Shown here in pieces: positions 17,759 through 27,599 of a DNA stretch of 64,000 nucleotides. The stretch's first letter is position 1; the number at the start of each line of letters is the position of its first letter. The stretch is from Halomonas sp. KG2 (lineage in GTDB: Bacteria > Pseudomonadota > Gammaproteobacteria > Pseudomonadales > Halomonadaceae): positions 2,232,001 to 2,296,000 of the forward strand of contig CP098528.1 of NCBI GenBank assembly GCA_030440445.1. Reading direction: 5' to 3'. The notes beneath the pieces are model-generated. The model was given only the letters and a program-made list of their open reading frames with translations, searched no databases and was not told where the DNA came from. A program made the translations under genes and the position numbers.

Positions 17759-18871
17759 TTAGCCGCGATAATAGCCTGGCTTCACAAACGGGGTAGATGT
17801 CACAACCATCGGCAGCTGCTTACCCCTCACCAACGCATAAACAGTGGTCTCAGGTGCTTCCCATTCACGCCCCACGTATCCCATGGCAATTGGCTTACCA
17901 ACACTTGGCCCAAAGCCACCGGAAGTCACAACACCAATTTCATTGCCATTTGCGTCAACTAAAAGCGCGCCCTCTCTTACTGGTGCACGCCCTTCTGCCA
18001 CTAGCCCTACCCGCTTACGCGTATGATCTTTCGCGGCTACTTGGTGCAGAATAATCTCCGCTCCTGGGAAACCTGCCGGACGCTCCCCACCCTGTCGGCG
18101 AGGCTTACCAATCGCCCAAATAAGCCCAGCTTCTACAGGCGTCGTCGTCATATCCATATCGTGCCCGTACAAACACAGCCCTGCTTCTAGGCGAAGCGAG
18201 TCACGCGCACCCAAGCCAATTGCTTCAACTTCGGGCTCCGCTAACAGCTGCTCTGCAAATGCCTGGCATGCATCAGAAGCCACTGATATTTCAAAGCCAT
18301 CTTCACCGGTGTAACCGCTACGACTAATCCAGACTTCCTGCCCAACCATCGTGAAGCGGCCATGCTGCATAAACGTTAGCTCACACGCTTGGGGGCACAG
18401 ACGTTCCATGACATCGCGGGCTTGCGGACCTTGTAGAGCCAGCAGCCCACGGTCGAGTACCTCAATGTGATGAGTAGCAGCAAGATTCGTGCGCAGGTGG
18501 GCAATATCCTGCTCTTTGCAAGCAGCATTGACGACCAGATAAAAATGATCGCCTGCATTGACGGCCATTAGATCATCGATAATACCGCCATCAGTCCCGG
18601 TGAATAGTCCGTAGCGCTGTTCACCTTTGCTTAACCCCACTAGGTCTGCTGGGATGAGTGACTCAAGCGCTTCGGCAACATTGTCGCCAGAAACCGCTAT
18701 TTGGCCCATGTGAGAAACATCAAACAGCCCGCATTGCTGACGTGTGTGCTCATGCTCTTTTTTGACACCCAATGGGTATTGCACCGGCATGTCATAACCC
18801 GCAAAGGGAACCATTTTGGCTCCTAGCGAAAGATGCAATTCATGAAGTGGCGTCTGTTTAAGGTCGGTCAT
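17759..18871 (-). CDS. gcvT: Aminomethyltransferase (glycine cleavage T-protein)
   Basis: T-protein of the glycine cleavage system: transfers the aminomethyl carbon from lipoyl-GcvH to tetrahydrofolate, releasing ammonia. 370 residues, with the N-terminal PLHELH, PVQYPLG and SHMGQI segments, GGIIDDLM near 90 and the C-terminal SPSVGKPI-like stretch (GPSVGKPIAMGYV). GAGGAAA precedes the ATG. Unlike the common gcvTHP order, gcvT is split off: it follows the AGCS transporter gene on the minus strand and is 1.9 kb from gcvH-gcvP on the other strand. Confidence 0.96.
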   Translation of the reverse strand: MTDLKQTPLHELHLSLGAKMVPFAGYDMPVQYPLGVKKEHEHTRQQCGLFDVSHMGQIAVSGDNVAEALESLIPADLVGLSKGEQRYGLFTGTDGGIIDDLMAVNAGDHFYLVVNAACKEQDIAHLRTNLAATHHIEVLDRGLLALQGPQARDVMERLCPQACELTFMQHGRFTMVGQEVWISRSGYTGEDGFEISVASDACQAFAEQLLAEPEVEAIGLGARDSLRLEAGLCLYGHDMDMTTTPVEAGLIWAIGKPRRQGGERPAGFPGAEIILHQVAAKDHTRKRVGLVAEGRAPVREGALLVDANGNEIGVVTSGGFGPSVGKPIAMGYVGREWEAPETTVYALVRGKQLPMVVTSTPFVKPGYYRG

Positions 18872-18899
18872 GGGATTTCCTCGGTCGAGAAAGAGAAAC

Positions 18900-18921
18900 G
18901 GGAAGCCATGACTGGCTTCCC
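18900..18921 (-). terminator. Hairpin between AGCS transporter and gcvT
   Basis: A 9-bp perfect stem GGGAAGCCA (18900-18908 with 18913-18921), 4-nt loop, followed on the minus strand by a pyrimidine-rich tract without a pure T run. It could attenuate transcription from the transporter gene into gcvT or protect the upstream mRNA. Confidence 0.6.
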
Positions 18922-18964
18922 GGCTCTATTACATCTTATCGGCCCACATTACGTTGAATAGGGC

Positions 18965-20374
18965 TTACTTATCATGATCCAGCGCTTCACCTGGCAGCAC
19001 ATCTTTGCCTGCAAAGTAATCACGGGTAAGTTTGAATACCACTGGCGAAAGTAGCGCCAGCGCGATCAAGTTCGGAATGGCCATCATAGCGTTAAAGGTA
19101 TCAGCCATCAGCCAAATAAAACCAAGCTGCGCGATCGCACCCAGCGGGATTGCCAGAACGAACAGCACGCGATACAGCATAATCGAACGTGTACCGAACA
19201 GGAACTGGCAGCACTTCTCGCCGTAGAAAGACCAGCCAAGAATGGTAGTGAAGGCAAACACAGCCAGGGCAATCGCAACAATTTGGTTACCAAAACCGGG
19301 CAATGCAGCATCGAACGAGAGCGCCGTCAGTGATGCACCCGCCTCACCATCCATCCATACCGTGGAGGTCAAAATAACCAATGCCGTAATGGTACAAACG
19401 ACGATAGTATCGATAAAGGTGCCCAGCATGGCGATAAGACCTTGGCGAACCGGGTTTTTGGTCTGCGCTGCTGCGTGTGCAATGGGTGCACTACCTAAAC
19501 CTGCTTCGTTCGAGAAAATACCGCGTGCTACACCAAACCGGATAGCTGCCATCACCGCCGCACCGGCGAAGCCACCCGCTGCTGCCATCGGGTTAAAGGC
19601 GTAATAGAAAATCAAACCAAACGCTTCACCAATTTGGCTTGCATTCACGATCAATACCAACAGACCGGCAATCACGTAAGCAATCCCCATGATGGGCACT
19701 AGTTTACCGGCTACTTTTGCAATGCGCTTAATGCCGCCAAGGATAACAGCCCCCGCCAACACCATGATAATCACGCCGGTTAGCCAATGCGGAACACCAA
19801 AGGTAGAGTCCATTGCATCCGCTACAGAGTTTGACTGTACGGTATTACCGATCCCGAAAGCCGCTACCGCACCAAAGAATGAGAATAGCCCCCCCAGCCA
19901 GAGCCATTTCTTACCGAGACCATTCTTTATATAGAACATCGGGCCACCGACGTGGTAGCCAGTGCTATCGGTTTCACGATAACGTACAGCAAGAACCGCT
20001 TCGGAAAATTTAGTGGCCATCCCCACTAACGCAGTGATCCACATCCAGAACACCGCGCCTGGGCCACCAAGCGCAATAGCCGTTGCCACACCCGCGATAT
20101 TACCTGTGCCAATTGTCGCGGATAGCGCCGTCATCAGTGCATCAAAAGGTGAAATCTCACCGTCTTGGTCAGCAGACGCCTGGTCGGCATCTGCTTTGCT
20201 AGGCTTAGGGTCGCGGCCCTTCCACATGAGTTTGAAACCCACACCGAGCTTTCTAATCGGCATCAGTTTCAAGCCAATCTGTAAGTAAATCCCCACACCT
20301 AGCAGTAGGACCAACATTATCGGGCCCCAAACGACACCGTTAATTGCCCCTAGGAGGTTAGTTAGTATTTCCAC
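18965..20374 (-). CDS. Sodium:alanine/glycine symporter (AGCS family)
   Basis: A 469-residue permease of the AGCS family (Na+-coupled alanine or glycine uptake). It starts with GTG at 20374, supported by AAGGAG. About eleven membrane segments are visible, with the family signature around GTGNIAGVATAIALGGPGAVFWMW... split by loops (about 92-115) and FSNEAGLGSAPIAHAAA (about 285). The location directly ahead of gcvT, with a hairpin between, suggests that glycine is a real substrate and that uptake and cleavage are coexpressed. Substrate is inferred from neighbours. Confidence 0.93.
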   Translation of the reverse strand: MEILTNLLGAINGVVWGPIMLVLLLGVGIYLQIGLKLMPIRKLGVGFKLMWKGRDPKPSKADADQASADQDGEISPFDALMTALSATIGTGNIAGVATAIALGGPGAVFWMWITALVGMATKFSEAVLAVRYRETDSTGYHVGGPMFYIKNGLGKKWLWLGGLFSFFGAVAAFGIGNTVQSNSVADAMDSTFGVPHWLTGVIIMVLAGAVILGGIKRIAKVAGKLVPIMGIAYVIAGLLVLIVNASQIGEAFGLIFYYAFNPMAAAGGFAGAAVMAAIRFGVARGIFSNEAGLGSAPIAHAAAQTKNPVRQGLIAMLGTFIDTIVVCTITALVILTSTVWMDGEAGASLTALSFDAALPGFGNQIVAIALAVFAFTTILGWSFYGEKCCQFLFGTRSIMLYRVLFVLAIPLGAIAQLGFIWLMADTFNAMMAIPNLIALALLSPVVFKLTRDYFAGKDVLPGEALDHDK

Positions 20375-20785
20375 GCGCTTCTCCTTACCCTGTTCGTTAG
20401 CTCGTTTATTATGGGTACCGAGCAGTCAAGCTGCCTTGTTTTATGCTGCTGAGTTTATCAAACGTTTCCACCATAGCGCGTCTCACGCTTTGAAAAAACG
20501 CATAATTGGCATGTTTTGCACCATTTTCCTAGTGCGCATCCATTGTAATGTCGCAAATCAGCAGAGAAAGCGTCTGTTTTCCAAAAAACTAGCAGATATA
20601 AAGCATCAGGAAACACGAAGTGGCTTTTTTGCCACTATGGGGCGTTGAAGAAATTTGTTTCCGATCGGAAACACGTTAACATAGGGCACAGATCGCCTGG
20701 CTTAGAACTGGCCAATAGTCGCCAAGGTGAACGACAGGCGTTAGTATGCTCCTGTCCAGACAACTGTTTCATAAAGGGAATCATC
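20375..20785. promoter_or_regulatory. Divergent control region of the glycine cleavage genes
   Basis: 411 bp between the AGCS-gcvT and gcvH-gcvP units. It holds a 16-bp perfect palindrome GTTTCCGATCGGAAAC (20657-20672), the 9-mer GGAAACACG twice (20609-20617 and 20667-20675), and a small hairpin AGTGGC-TTTTTT-GCCACT (20619-20636). I searched for the conserved cores of glycine riboswitch aptamers on both strands and did not find them. A protein operator shared by both units is the simplest reading. Confidence 0.55.
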
Positions 20786-21175
20786 ATGAGCAATCTTCCT
20801 GCCAATCTTCGTTATGCCGAAAGCCACGAATGGGTACTTGACCACCAAGACGGTACCGTCACGATCGGCATTACTGATCATGCCCAAGAAGCGCTGGGTG
20901 ACGTTGTTTTCGTTGAACTGCCAGAAGTCGGTCAGGCACTCAATAAAGGCCAAGAGTTCGGCGTTATCGAATCTGTTAAGGCTGCTTCTGACCTTTACTC
21001 GCCGGTTAACGGTGAAGTTATCGAAGTAAATGAGGCACTTGAAGATTCACCGGAAACGGTCAATGAAGCGCCTTATGAAGGTGGTTGGATCATGAAGGTG
21101 CGCCTGACAGATACAGCCCTTGAGGGGTTGTTAGACGCAGATGCTTACCAGGCAACACTTAGTTCAGACGATTAA
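20786..21175 (+). CDS. gcvH: Glycine cleavage system H protein
   Basis: The lipoyl carrier of the glycine cleavage system, 129 residues from the ATG at 20786 (AAAGGG 8 nt before). The frame is open back to 20645 but without homology. The lipoylated lysine is Lys65 in [13 protein letters not shown], flanked by the family segments SHEWV near 14 and LPEVG near 46. It shuttles the aminomethyl group between GcvP and GcvT. It is followed by a hairpin and then gcvP. Confidence 0.97.
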   Translation: MSNLPANLRYAESHEWVLDHQDGTVTIGITDHAQEALGDVVFVELPEVGQALNKGQEFGVIESVKAASDLYSPVNGEVIEVNEALEDSPETVNEAPYEGGWIMKVRLTDTALEGLLDADAYQATLSSDD

Positions 21176-21182
21176 TTAGTCG

Positions 21183-21207
21183 GAAAGCCTGCGTAAAGCA
21201 GGCTTTC
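21183..21207 (+). terminator. Hairpin between gcvH and gcvP
   Basis: A 10-bp perfect stem GAAAGCCTGC/GCAGGCTTTC with a 5-nt loop and a weak T tract (TAGTTTC). It probably lowers gcvP relative to gcvH, as the small H protein is needed in excess. Confidence 0.6.
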
Positions 21208-21252
21208 TAGTTTCACCCTGCGCGGTTTTCTCATTACGTTCGGAACCCTCCC

Positions 21253-24147
21253 ATGCCATTTGAAACACGCCGTTTGGCCGAATTGGCCGACCATGATGCT
21301 TTTATCAAACGCCACAATGGGCCTAGTCCCGCTGATGTCGACACCATGTTAAAAGCGCTCAATTTGCAGCGCATGGAAGATCTTATTGAGCAAACCGTGC
21401 CAAGCGATATCCGCCTTGGCCGTGAGTTAGCCCTGGACGACCCACGCAGCGAAGCAGAAGCGCTAGACTACCTAAGCCAGCTGGCGCGCCAAAATCGTGT
21501 GGCTAAAAGCTACATCGGCCAAGGTTACTACGGCACCCACATGCCGGCGGTCATTCAGCGCAATGTGCTGGAAAATCCGGGCTGGTACACCGCTTATACG
21601 CCTTATCAGCCTGAGATCTCTCAAGGCCGACTAGAGGGCCTGCTTAACTTTCAGCAGGTCATTATGGATTTAACCGGCATGGAGCTTGCGAATGCTTCAT
21701 TGCTGGACGAAGCGACCGCCGCAGCGGAAGCGATGGCGCTATGCAAGCGCAGTAACAAGAAAAGTAAGTCAACAACCTTCTTTGTTGCCGATGATCTATT
21801 TCCGCAAACGTTAGACGTTATTAAAACTCGCGCGGAGTTTTTTGGATTTGAGCTAATTAGTGGCCCCGCTGAAACGCTGGCAGAACACGATGTGTTTGGT
21901 GCCCTGGTGCAATACCCTTCCGCCAGCGGCAACATCACGGACATTTCTCCGCTACTAAGTGCTGCCAAAGAACGCGGCATCATGACGTGCGTTGCCACGG
22001 ATCTATTGAGCCTAGTATTGCTGAAAGAGCCAGGAGCAATGGGCGCTGATATCGTCGTCGGTAACTCCCAGCGTTTTGGTGTCCCCATGGGCTTTGGTGG
22101 CCCGCATGCGGCTTTCTTCGCCACATCCGACAAGCTAAAGCGCTCGATTCCTGGCCGCATTATTGGTGTATCCAAAGATAGCCGCGGTAACACTGCATTG
22201 CGCATGGCCATGCAAACCCGCGAGCAGCATATCCGCCGCGAGAAAGCGACCTCCAATATTTGTACTGCTCAGGCACTACTAGCAAATATTGCTGGCTTCT
22301 ACGCCACCTACCATGGTGCAGAAGGTCTTCGCAAAATCGCAGGCCGCGTGCATCGCCTCACCACCTTGCTAGCAGAAGGCCTAAAGCAAGGTGGGGTCAC
22401 GTTAGCGAACGACAGCTGGTTTGATACACTCCGCCTGACTCAAATAGATGCGGGTAAAATTCATGGCCGCGCCATGACGCATGATATCAACCTTCATTAC
22501 TTCGCCAATGGCGATGTGGGCATTAGCCTGGATGAAACGACAACGGCTCACGACGTCGCGACGCTGTTTGATGTGCTGTTAGGCGATGAGCATGGCTTGT
22601 CCGTCGCAGCGCTTGATGGACAGGTCATTAGTGATGAGCTCAGCGGCATTCCTGCAATGTATCGGCGTGAAAGCAGCTTTTTGGAACACCCCACGTTTAC
22701 CCGTTATCGCAGCGAAACCGAGATGCTGCGTTACTTGAAACGTCTCGAAAACAAAGACCTTTCCTTGGCTCATGCCATGATCCCGCTGGGTTCGTGCACG
22801 ATGAAGCTAAACGCTACCAGTGAAATGATTCCGATCTCCTGGCCAGCATTTGCGCACCTCCACCCATTCGCTCCTCGCGATCAAGTGGCCGGCTATCATC
22901 AAATGATTGATGAGCTAGCCGCCTTCTTAGTGGAAGTAACGGGTTATGACCATATCTCCATGCAACCCAACTCAGGCGCCCAGGGTGAATATGCTGGGCT
23001 GCTAGCCATTCGTCGCTATCAGGCAGCACAAGGAGAAGCTCATCGTGATGTGTGCTTAATCCCCAGCTCTGCCCACGGCACTAACCCAGCGTCTGCCGCC
23101 ATGCTAAGCATGGACGTTGTCGTGGTTGAGTGTGATGCCAACGGCAACATTGACTTGGATGACCTGACGCGCAAAGCCGAGCAACACAGTGATCGCCTAT
23201 CTGCCGTAATGATCACGTACCCCTCGACTCACGGTGTCTTCGAGTCCCATGTTCGCAAGGTTTGCGAGGTAGTACATCAGCATGGCGGCCAGGTGTATGT
23301 GGATGGTGCCAACATGAATGCTCAGGTGGGTTTGACGCGGCCCGGTGACTTCGGTGGTGATGTCTCGCACCTCAATCTGCACAAAACATTTTGTATACCC
23401 CACGGTGGCGGTGGCCCGGGCATGGGCCCGATTGGTGTTAAAGCTCACCTTGCCCCCTTCGTTTCCAATCACGTGGTTACGCCTATTAATGGTGTTAACC
23501 CAGAAAACAGTGCGGTTTCCGCTGCAGCATTTGGCAGCGCGTCAATTCTGCCAATCTCTTGGGCTTACATTAAGATGATGGGCGCACGTGGGCTTCGCGA
23601 AGCAACCGAGCTGGCTATTCTTAATGCCAATTATATTGCCAAGCGATTAGAGAGTGCTTATCCGATTCTCTACCGTGGCCAGAACGGCAATGTCGCCCAC
23701 GAGTGCATCATCGATATTCGCCCGCTCAAGAGTGCTTCTGGTATCAGTGAAGAAGATATTGCCAAGCGTCTGATGGACTACGGCTTCCATGCGCCGACCA
23801 TGTCGTTCCCTGTGCCAGGCACACTAATGATCGAGCCCACTGAGTCTGAGTCACTCTACGAAATTGATCGCTTCTGTGATGCCATGATCGCGATTCGAGA
23901 AGAGATTGCGCGCGTCGAGAAGGATGAATGGCCGCTGGATAATAACCCGTTGGTGAATGCCCCTCATACCCAAGCAGATTTGATGGATAGCGAGTGGCAA
24001 CGCCCTTATGACCGTAAGCTGGGCGCCTTCCCAACAGAGGCTGTTGCTGCGTCAAAGTATTGGCCTGCGGTTAACCGCGTTGATAACGTATTCGGTGATC
24101 GGCAGCTTATCTGCACTTGCCCTAGCATTGACGAATACCGTCGTTAA
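21253..24147 (+). CDS. gcvP: Glycine dehydrogenase (decarboxylating), P-protein
   Basis: A single-chain P-protein of 964 residues (about 105 kDa), the normal size for proteobacteria. It decarboxylates glycine on pyridoxal phosphate and loads the aminomethyl group on lipoyl-GcvH. The N-terminal half has [13 protein letters not shown] and the C-terminal half the PLP site HLNLHKTF with the Schiff-base Lys711, followed by a glycine-rich loop. It lies 77 bp after gcvH, past a hairpin, and ends convergent with the LysR gene at 24213. Confidence 0.97.
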   Translation: MPFETRRLAELADHDAFIKRHNGPSPADVDTMLKALNLQRMEDLIEQTVPSDIRLGRELALDDPRSEAEALDYLSQLARQNRVAKSYIGQGYYGTHMPAVIQRNVLENPGWYTAYTPYQPEISQGRLEGLLNFQQVIMDLTGMELANASLLDEATAAAEAMALCKRSNKKSKSTTFFVADDLFPQTLDVIKTRAEFFGFELISGPAETLAEHDVFGALVQYPSASGNITDISPLLSAAKERGIMTCVATDLLSLVLLKEPGAMGADIVVGNSQRFGVPMGFGGPHAAFFATSDKLKRSIPGRIIGVSKDSRGNTALRMAMQTREQHIRREKATSNICTAQALLANIAGFYATYHGAEGLRKIAGRVHRLTTLLAEGLKQGGVTLANDSWFDTLRLTQIDAGKIHGRAMTHDINLHYFANGDVGISLDETTTAHDVATLFDVLLGDEHGLSVAALDGQVISDELSGIPAMYRRESSFLEHPTFTRYRSETEMLRYLKRLENKDLSLAHAMIPLGSCTMKLNATSEMIPISWPAFAHLHPFAPRDQVAGYHQMIDELAAFLVEVTGYDHISMQPNSGAQGEYAGLLAIRRYQAAQGEAHRDVCLIPSSAHGTNPASAAMLSMDVVVVECDANGNIDLDDLTRKAEQHSDRLSAVMITYPSTHGVFESHVRKVCEVVHQHGGQVYVDGANMNAQVGLTRPGDFGGDVSHLNLHKTFCIPHGGGGPGMGPIGVKAHLAPFVSNHVVTPINGVNPENSAVSAAAFGSASILPISWAYIKMMGARGLREATELAILNANYIAKRLESAYPILYRGQNGNVAHECIIDIRPLKSASGISEEDIAKRLMDYGFHAPTMSFPVPGTLMIEPTESESLYEIDRFCDAMIAIREEIARVEKDEWPLDNNPLVNAPHTQADLMDSEWQRPYDRKLGAFPTEAVAASKYWPAVNRVDNVFGDRQLICTCPSIDEYRR

Positions 24148-24212
24148 TACTCAACGCATACGCTTTTAAGCACAACACGACTTCCTTGTCACTTAAACGC
24201 CCTTGGCGCTCG

Positions 24213-25115
24213 TTACTCGGGCACCAGGGGTGTTTTTTCTTGCAGGCGTTGGTGATGAAAACCCTCCAGTAACTTTTCATAACGTTTCGGCAAGACCGAA
24301 TCTCGCCGACGCAGCAGATAAAGCACTTCATTAATCCCTTGAGGTAACGCCAACGCTTTTACTTGGCGCTGCCAAGGGGAGGTTTCTAACACCAAGCGTG
24401 AGACAACGGTAAAACCTAGCCCTCGCGCGACCGCATCCAGCACCATGCTCACTTCGTTAGTAAATCCCTGATGCCGAAAATGCGTCATTGAACGAAATTC
24501 GTCGGGATAGTTAGCGCGCAGTAGTGCATTGGCGTGATTAATACCGTCGTAGTAATTAAGAAAACCAATACCCATCAGGTCGGTTAGCGTGCTGCCGGCA
24601 AAATCAGCAGGCACGACTAAACATAATGGCTCTTTGTGCCATACCGTGCAGGTCAGTTCGGTATGGTTGACCTGCTCAGTCACGATGCCAATATCGTAGC
24701 GACCTTCAAGCAGGTCATTAACGATTTCGTGATTAAAAGCAAAACTGTAATTGACCGTTAAGTTAGGGTGCATCTGCTGCTGACCAAGAATAAAAGGATA
24801 AAACATCAACCCAACACTTCCTGGGGATGCAATCCGGCATTCGCCGCTATCCAGTGAGTCGTCATCTAAACCATGGCGAAACTGCTCATGCTCGGCAAAT
24901 AGCTTCAACGCATAATCATAAGCCCTTCGTCCAGACTCGGTTAGCGTAAAACTTCTGCCCTTTCTCTCTATCAGCGGTTTATCTAAATAGCTTTCTAACT
25001 TGCGGATATGCTGGCTGACGCCAGGCTGCGTCATCTCCAAACGGCGCGCAGTTCGTGTGAAACTCCCCGTTTCCACTAACGTTATAAACGTCCGAAAATA
25101 CTGGGCATTAAACAT
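24213..25115 (-). CDS. LysR-family transcriptional regulator
   Basis: A 300-residue LysR-type regulator, helix-turn-helix about 16-37 (GSFTRTARRLEMTQPGVSQHIRKLE) written in the usual form, effector domain from about 90. It is convergent with gcvP and divergent from ppnN (176 bp between), so either ppnN or an unlinked gene could be its target. No ligand can be inferred. Confidence 0.88.
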   Translation of the reverse strand: MFNAQYFRTFITLVETGSFTRTARRLEMTQPGVSQHIRKLESYLDKPLIERKGRSFTLTESGRRAYDYALKLFAEHEQFRHGLDDDSLDSGECRIASPGSVGLMFYPFILGQQQMHPNLTVNYSFAFNHEIVNDLLEGRYDIGIVTEQVNHTELTCTVWHKEPLCLVVPADFAGSTLTDLMGIGFLNYYDGINHANALLRANYPDEFRSMTHFRHQGFTNEVSMVLDAVARGLGFTVVSRLVLETSPWQRQVKALALPQGINEVLYLLRRRDSVLPKRYEKLLEGFHHQRLQEKTPLVPE

Positions 25116-25291
25116 AATAAAGCGCCATCTTGACTAGCCACCGTGTGCTCTTAACGAGAGCACAGAGTAGCACAATCCGACTCTTAAACGGACGCCAAGG
25201 ACCGTCACTACCCTTATTGCTTGAATTCAGTTAGTAAAGGCCATGATAGTATGTGGTTTCGTTAACAATATGATTAGGGACAGCCAGACTA

Positions 25292-26674
25292 ATGACGCAA
25301 CTCCCAGTGCCGCGCGCCACCATTTCCAGCATTATTTCCCCGGAAGGCAGCCTCGAAGTGCTTTCCCAGCATGAGGTCAACCGTTTAAAAAGCACCTCTA
25401 AAAGTGGCTTGCATGATCTGCTACGCCGCTGTGCACTCGCGGTGCTTAACTGCGGCAGCCCAACGGATGATAGTTTGGCCATTATGGAAGCCTACAAAGA
25501 CTTTGATATTGAAGTTTTACAGCAAGACCGAGGCATCCGTCTGAAGCTCACCAATGCGCCCGCCGAAGCCTTTGTCGACGGACGAATGATTCGTGGTATA
25601 CGTGAGCATTTATCATCCATTCTTCGCGACATTGTTTATGTTTACAACGAAATCCAACACCACAAGCGGTTTGATTTAACCACGGGTGAAGGCACAACTA
25701 ACGCCGTGTTTCATATCCTGCGCAAGGCGGGCACGCTGAAGCCTGGGCGCGACCCAAGTTTGGTGGTGTGCTGGGGTGGCCACTCAATTTCCAGAGAAGA
25801 GTATGAATACACCAAGGACGTTGGTTATCACCTTGGCTTGCGGGATCTAGACATCTGCACCGGCTGCGGCCCTGGCGCCATGAAAGGCCCCATGAAAGGG
25901 GCTAACGTTGCCCATGCCAAACAGCGCCGTAAAGATGGCCGCTATTTAGGTATTTCTGAGCCAGGTATCATTGCAGCCGAAGCGCCCAACCCTATCGTTA
26001 ACGAGCTAGTTGTCATGCCAGACATCGAAAAACGGCTCGAAGCATTCGTGCGCTTAGGGCACGGTATTATTGTTTTCCCCGGAGGCGTGGGTACTGCAGA
26101 AGAAATTCTTTACCTGCTAGGAATTCTGCTTCATCCAAGCAATCACGATATTCCCTACCCGCTCGTGTTTACTGGCCCCGCTGATTCCGCCGAGTACTTC
26201 CAGAAAATCGATGAATTCTTAGTTTATACGCTGGGCGAGGATATCCGCCGCTACTACACAATTATTACCGGCAATCCTGTGGCCGTCGCACGCAAAATGC
26301 GTGAAGAAATTGACGAGATTGCAGACTTCCGCCGCAAGCATCAGGACGCTTTTTACTACAACTGGCGTCTTACCATTGCACGTGATTTTCAGGCTCCCTT
26401 CGAGCCCACCCACGAAGCTATGCGTGGTCTAGCGCTTCATCGTCAGCAGCCTACCCATGAACTAGCGGCCAACTTGCGTCGTGCTTTTTCTGGCATTGTG
26501 GCGGGTAACGTTAAAGAGCCTGGGATTCGAGCAATTGAAGCCCATGGGCCTTTTGAGTTAACCGCTGAACCTGAACTCATGCAGCGCTTAGACGAGCTAT
26601 TAACCTCATTTGTCGCCCAAGGACGCATGAAACTTGATGGACAAGCATATACACCCTGCTATGTTCTAAAGTAA
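25292..26674 (+). CDS. ppnN: Pyrimidine/purine nucleotide 5'-monophosphate nucleosidase (YgdH)
   Basis: PpnN cleaves nucleoside monophosphates to base and ribose-5-phosphate and in E. coli is stimulated by (p)ppGpp. The 460-residue length agrees. A central Rossmann-like LOG domain carries the glycine-rich CTGCGPGAMKGPMKGA region (about 190) and FPGGVGTAEE (about 266-275), the signature of the family's nucleotide site; the N- and C-terminal domains match the YgdH architecture. The ribosome site is weak (TTAGGGA some distance upstream). A hairpin follows the stop. Confidence 0.93.
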   Translation: MTQLPVPRATISSIISPEGSLEVLSQHEVNRLKSTSKSGLHDLLRRCALAVLNCGSPTDDSLAIMEAYKDFDIEVLQQDRGIRLKLTNAPAEAFVDGRMIRGIREHLSSILRDIVYVYNEIQHHKRFDLTTGEGTTNAVFHILRKAGTLKPGRDPSLVVCWGGHSISREEYEYTKDVGYHLGLRDLDICTGCGPGAMKGPMKGANVAHAKQRRKDGRYLGISEPGIIAAEAPNPIVNELVVMPDIEKRLEAFVRLGHGIIVFPGGVGTAEEILYLLGILLHPSNHDIPYPLVFTGPADSAEYFQKIDEFLVYTLGEDIRRYYTIITGNPVAVARKMREEIDEIADFRRKHQDAFYYNWRLTIARDFQAPFEPTHEAMRGLALHRQQPTHELAANLRRAFSGIVAGNVKEPGIRAIEAHGPFELTAEPELMQRLDELLTSFVAQGRMKLDGQAYTPCYVLK

Positions 26675-26697
26675 CTAATTTAGCAAGAACCGTTTAA

Positions 26698-26729
26698 ATC
26701 AGGCGCACCCCAGCCGCGCTGCGCCTGAT
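26698..26729 (+). terminator. Inverted repeat after ppnN
   Basis: A 10-bp perfect stem ATCAGGCGCA (26698-26707) with TGCGCCTGAT (26720-26729), 12-nt loop, no T run. It lies between ppnN and the permease gene that runs the same way. Confidence 0.5.
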
Positions 26730-26746
26730 ATATCAGGAAACTCACC

Positions 26747-27472
26747 GTGATTATTGCTCTTTTAACGCTGATTGCAGCAGGCATCATCAAAGGTGCTATC
26801 GGTTCTGGCGTGCCAGTCATCGTAGTACCTGTACTCACCATGCTTTACGACGTGAAGCTGGCTATTGCCGTATTAATAGCCCCCAATTTGTTCAGCAACA
26901 TTTTACAAGTATGGCAATATCGGCACCATTTGTTACCGCTGCGTTTTCTCGCCGCCTTCTCTCTATCAGGTGGGTTAGGCATTGTGCTGGGCACATGGGG
27001 CTTAGTCGTGTTATCACCCACTCTGTTATCGCTTGGGGTGGCCGCGTCGATCGTGCTCTATTTAGTCATCAAAATAGCTAGGCGAACGCTTGCTCTTCCT
27101 TTCGCGACTGCCAACCGCATCGTACTGCCTGTTGGCTTGCTCGCTGGCGTTCTGCAAGGCGCTGCGGGTATGTCAGCGCCCGCGTCTGTAACGTTTCTAA
27201 ACGCAATGCAGTTGGAGCGACGCGTGTTTATCGGCTCTATCTCAGTGTTTTTTGTTGCTATCACCTGCGTGCAAATACCCGCACTGCTAAGTGCGGAAAT
27301 ACTCACACTGGAACGCACGCTTTACAGCTTCATAGCGCTATTCGTCATTCTCGCTGCCATGCCCATCGGTGCACAGCTCGGCAAACGCCTGCCGCACCGT
27401 TGGTTTGATAATCTCATCATGCTGTTGCTGGCAGGCATTGCAGTCAAAATTATTGTGGATGCTGCGTTTTAA
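26747..27472 (+). CDS. TauE/SafE-family permease
   Basis: A 241-residue membrane protein with about seven to eight helices in two repeats. The first repeat shows GAIGSGVPVIVVPVL and the second GVLQGAAGMSAPASV, the paired glycine-rich signature of TauE/SafE (sulfite/organosulfonate exporter) proteins. Starts with GTG at 26747, AGGA upstream. Members export sulfite, sulfoacetate or other small anions; nothing nearby fixes the substrate. It may be read through from ppnN. Confidence 0.82.
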   Translation: MIIALLTLIAAGIIKGAIGSGVPVIVVPVLTMLYDVKLAIAVLIAPNLFSNILQVWQYRHHLLPLRFLAAFSLSGGLGIVLGTWGLVVLSPTLLSLGVAASIVLYLVIKIARRTLALPFATANRIVLPVGLLAGVLQGAAGMSAPASVTFLNAMQLERRVFIGSISVFFVAITCVQIPALLSAEILTLERTLYSFIALFVILAAMPIGAQLGKRLPHRWFDNLIMLLLAGIAVKIIVDAAF

Positions 27473-27520
27473 ACCAAGCCTTACCACTAGACAGAAATGG
27501 CGCACAGGGAAATAACCTTA

Positions 27521-27552
27521 GCCACCTATGACTTGTTATCCCCCTAGGTGGC
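27521..27552. terminator. Inverted repeat between convergent permease and P-type ATPase genes
   Basis: GCCACCTA (27521-27528) pairs with TAGGTGGC (27545-27552) across a 16-nt loop in the short convergent gap. A second stem, CATGCTCAA (27588-27596) with TTGAGCATG (27610-27618), spans the stop codon of the ATPase gene. Neither has a good T run. Confidence 0.45.
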
Positions 27553-27599
27553 GCTGATCTTTCATAAATAGGACATTACAATTAGCCCATGCTCAATTT

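Noticed and set aside
20375..20785. Glycine riboswitch upstream of gcvH or of the AGCS transporter
   Set aside because: The conserved aptamer cores were not found on either strand; the dyads present look like protein sites.
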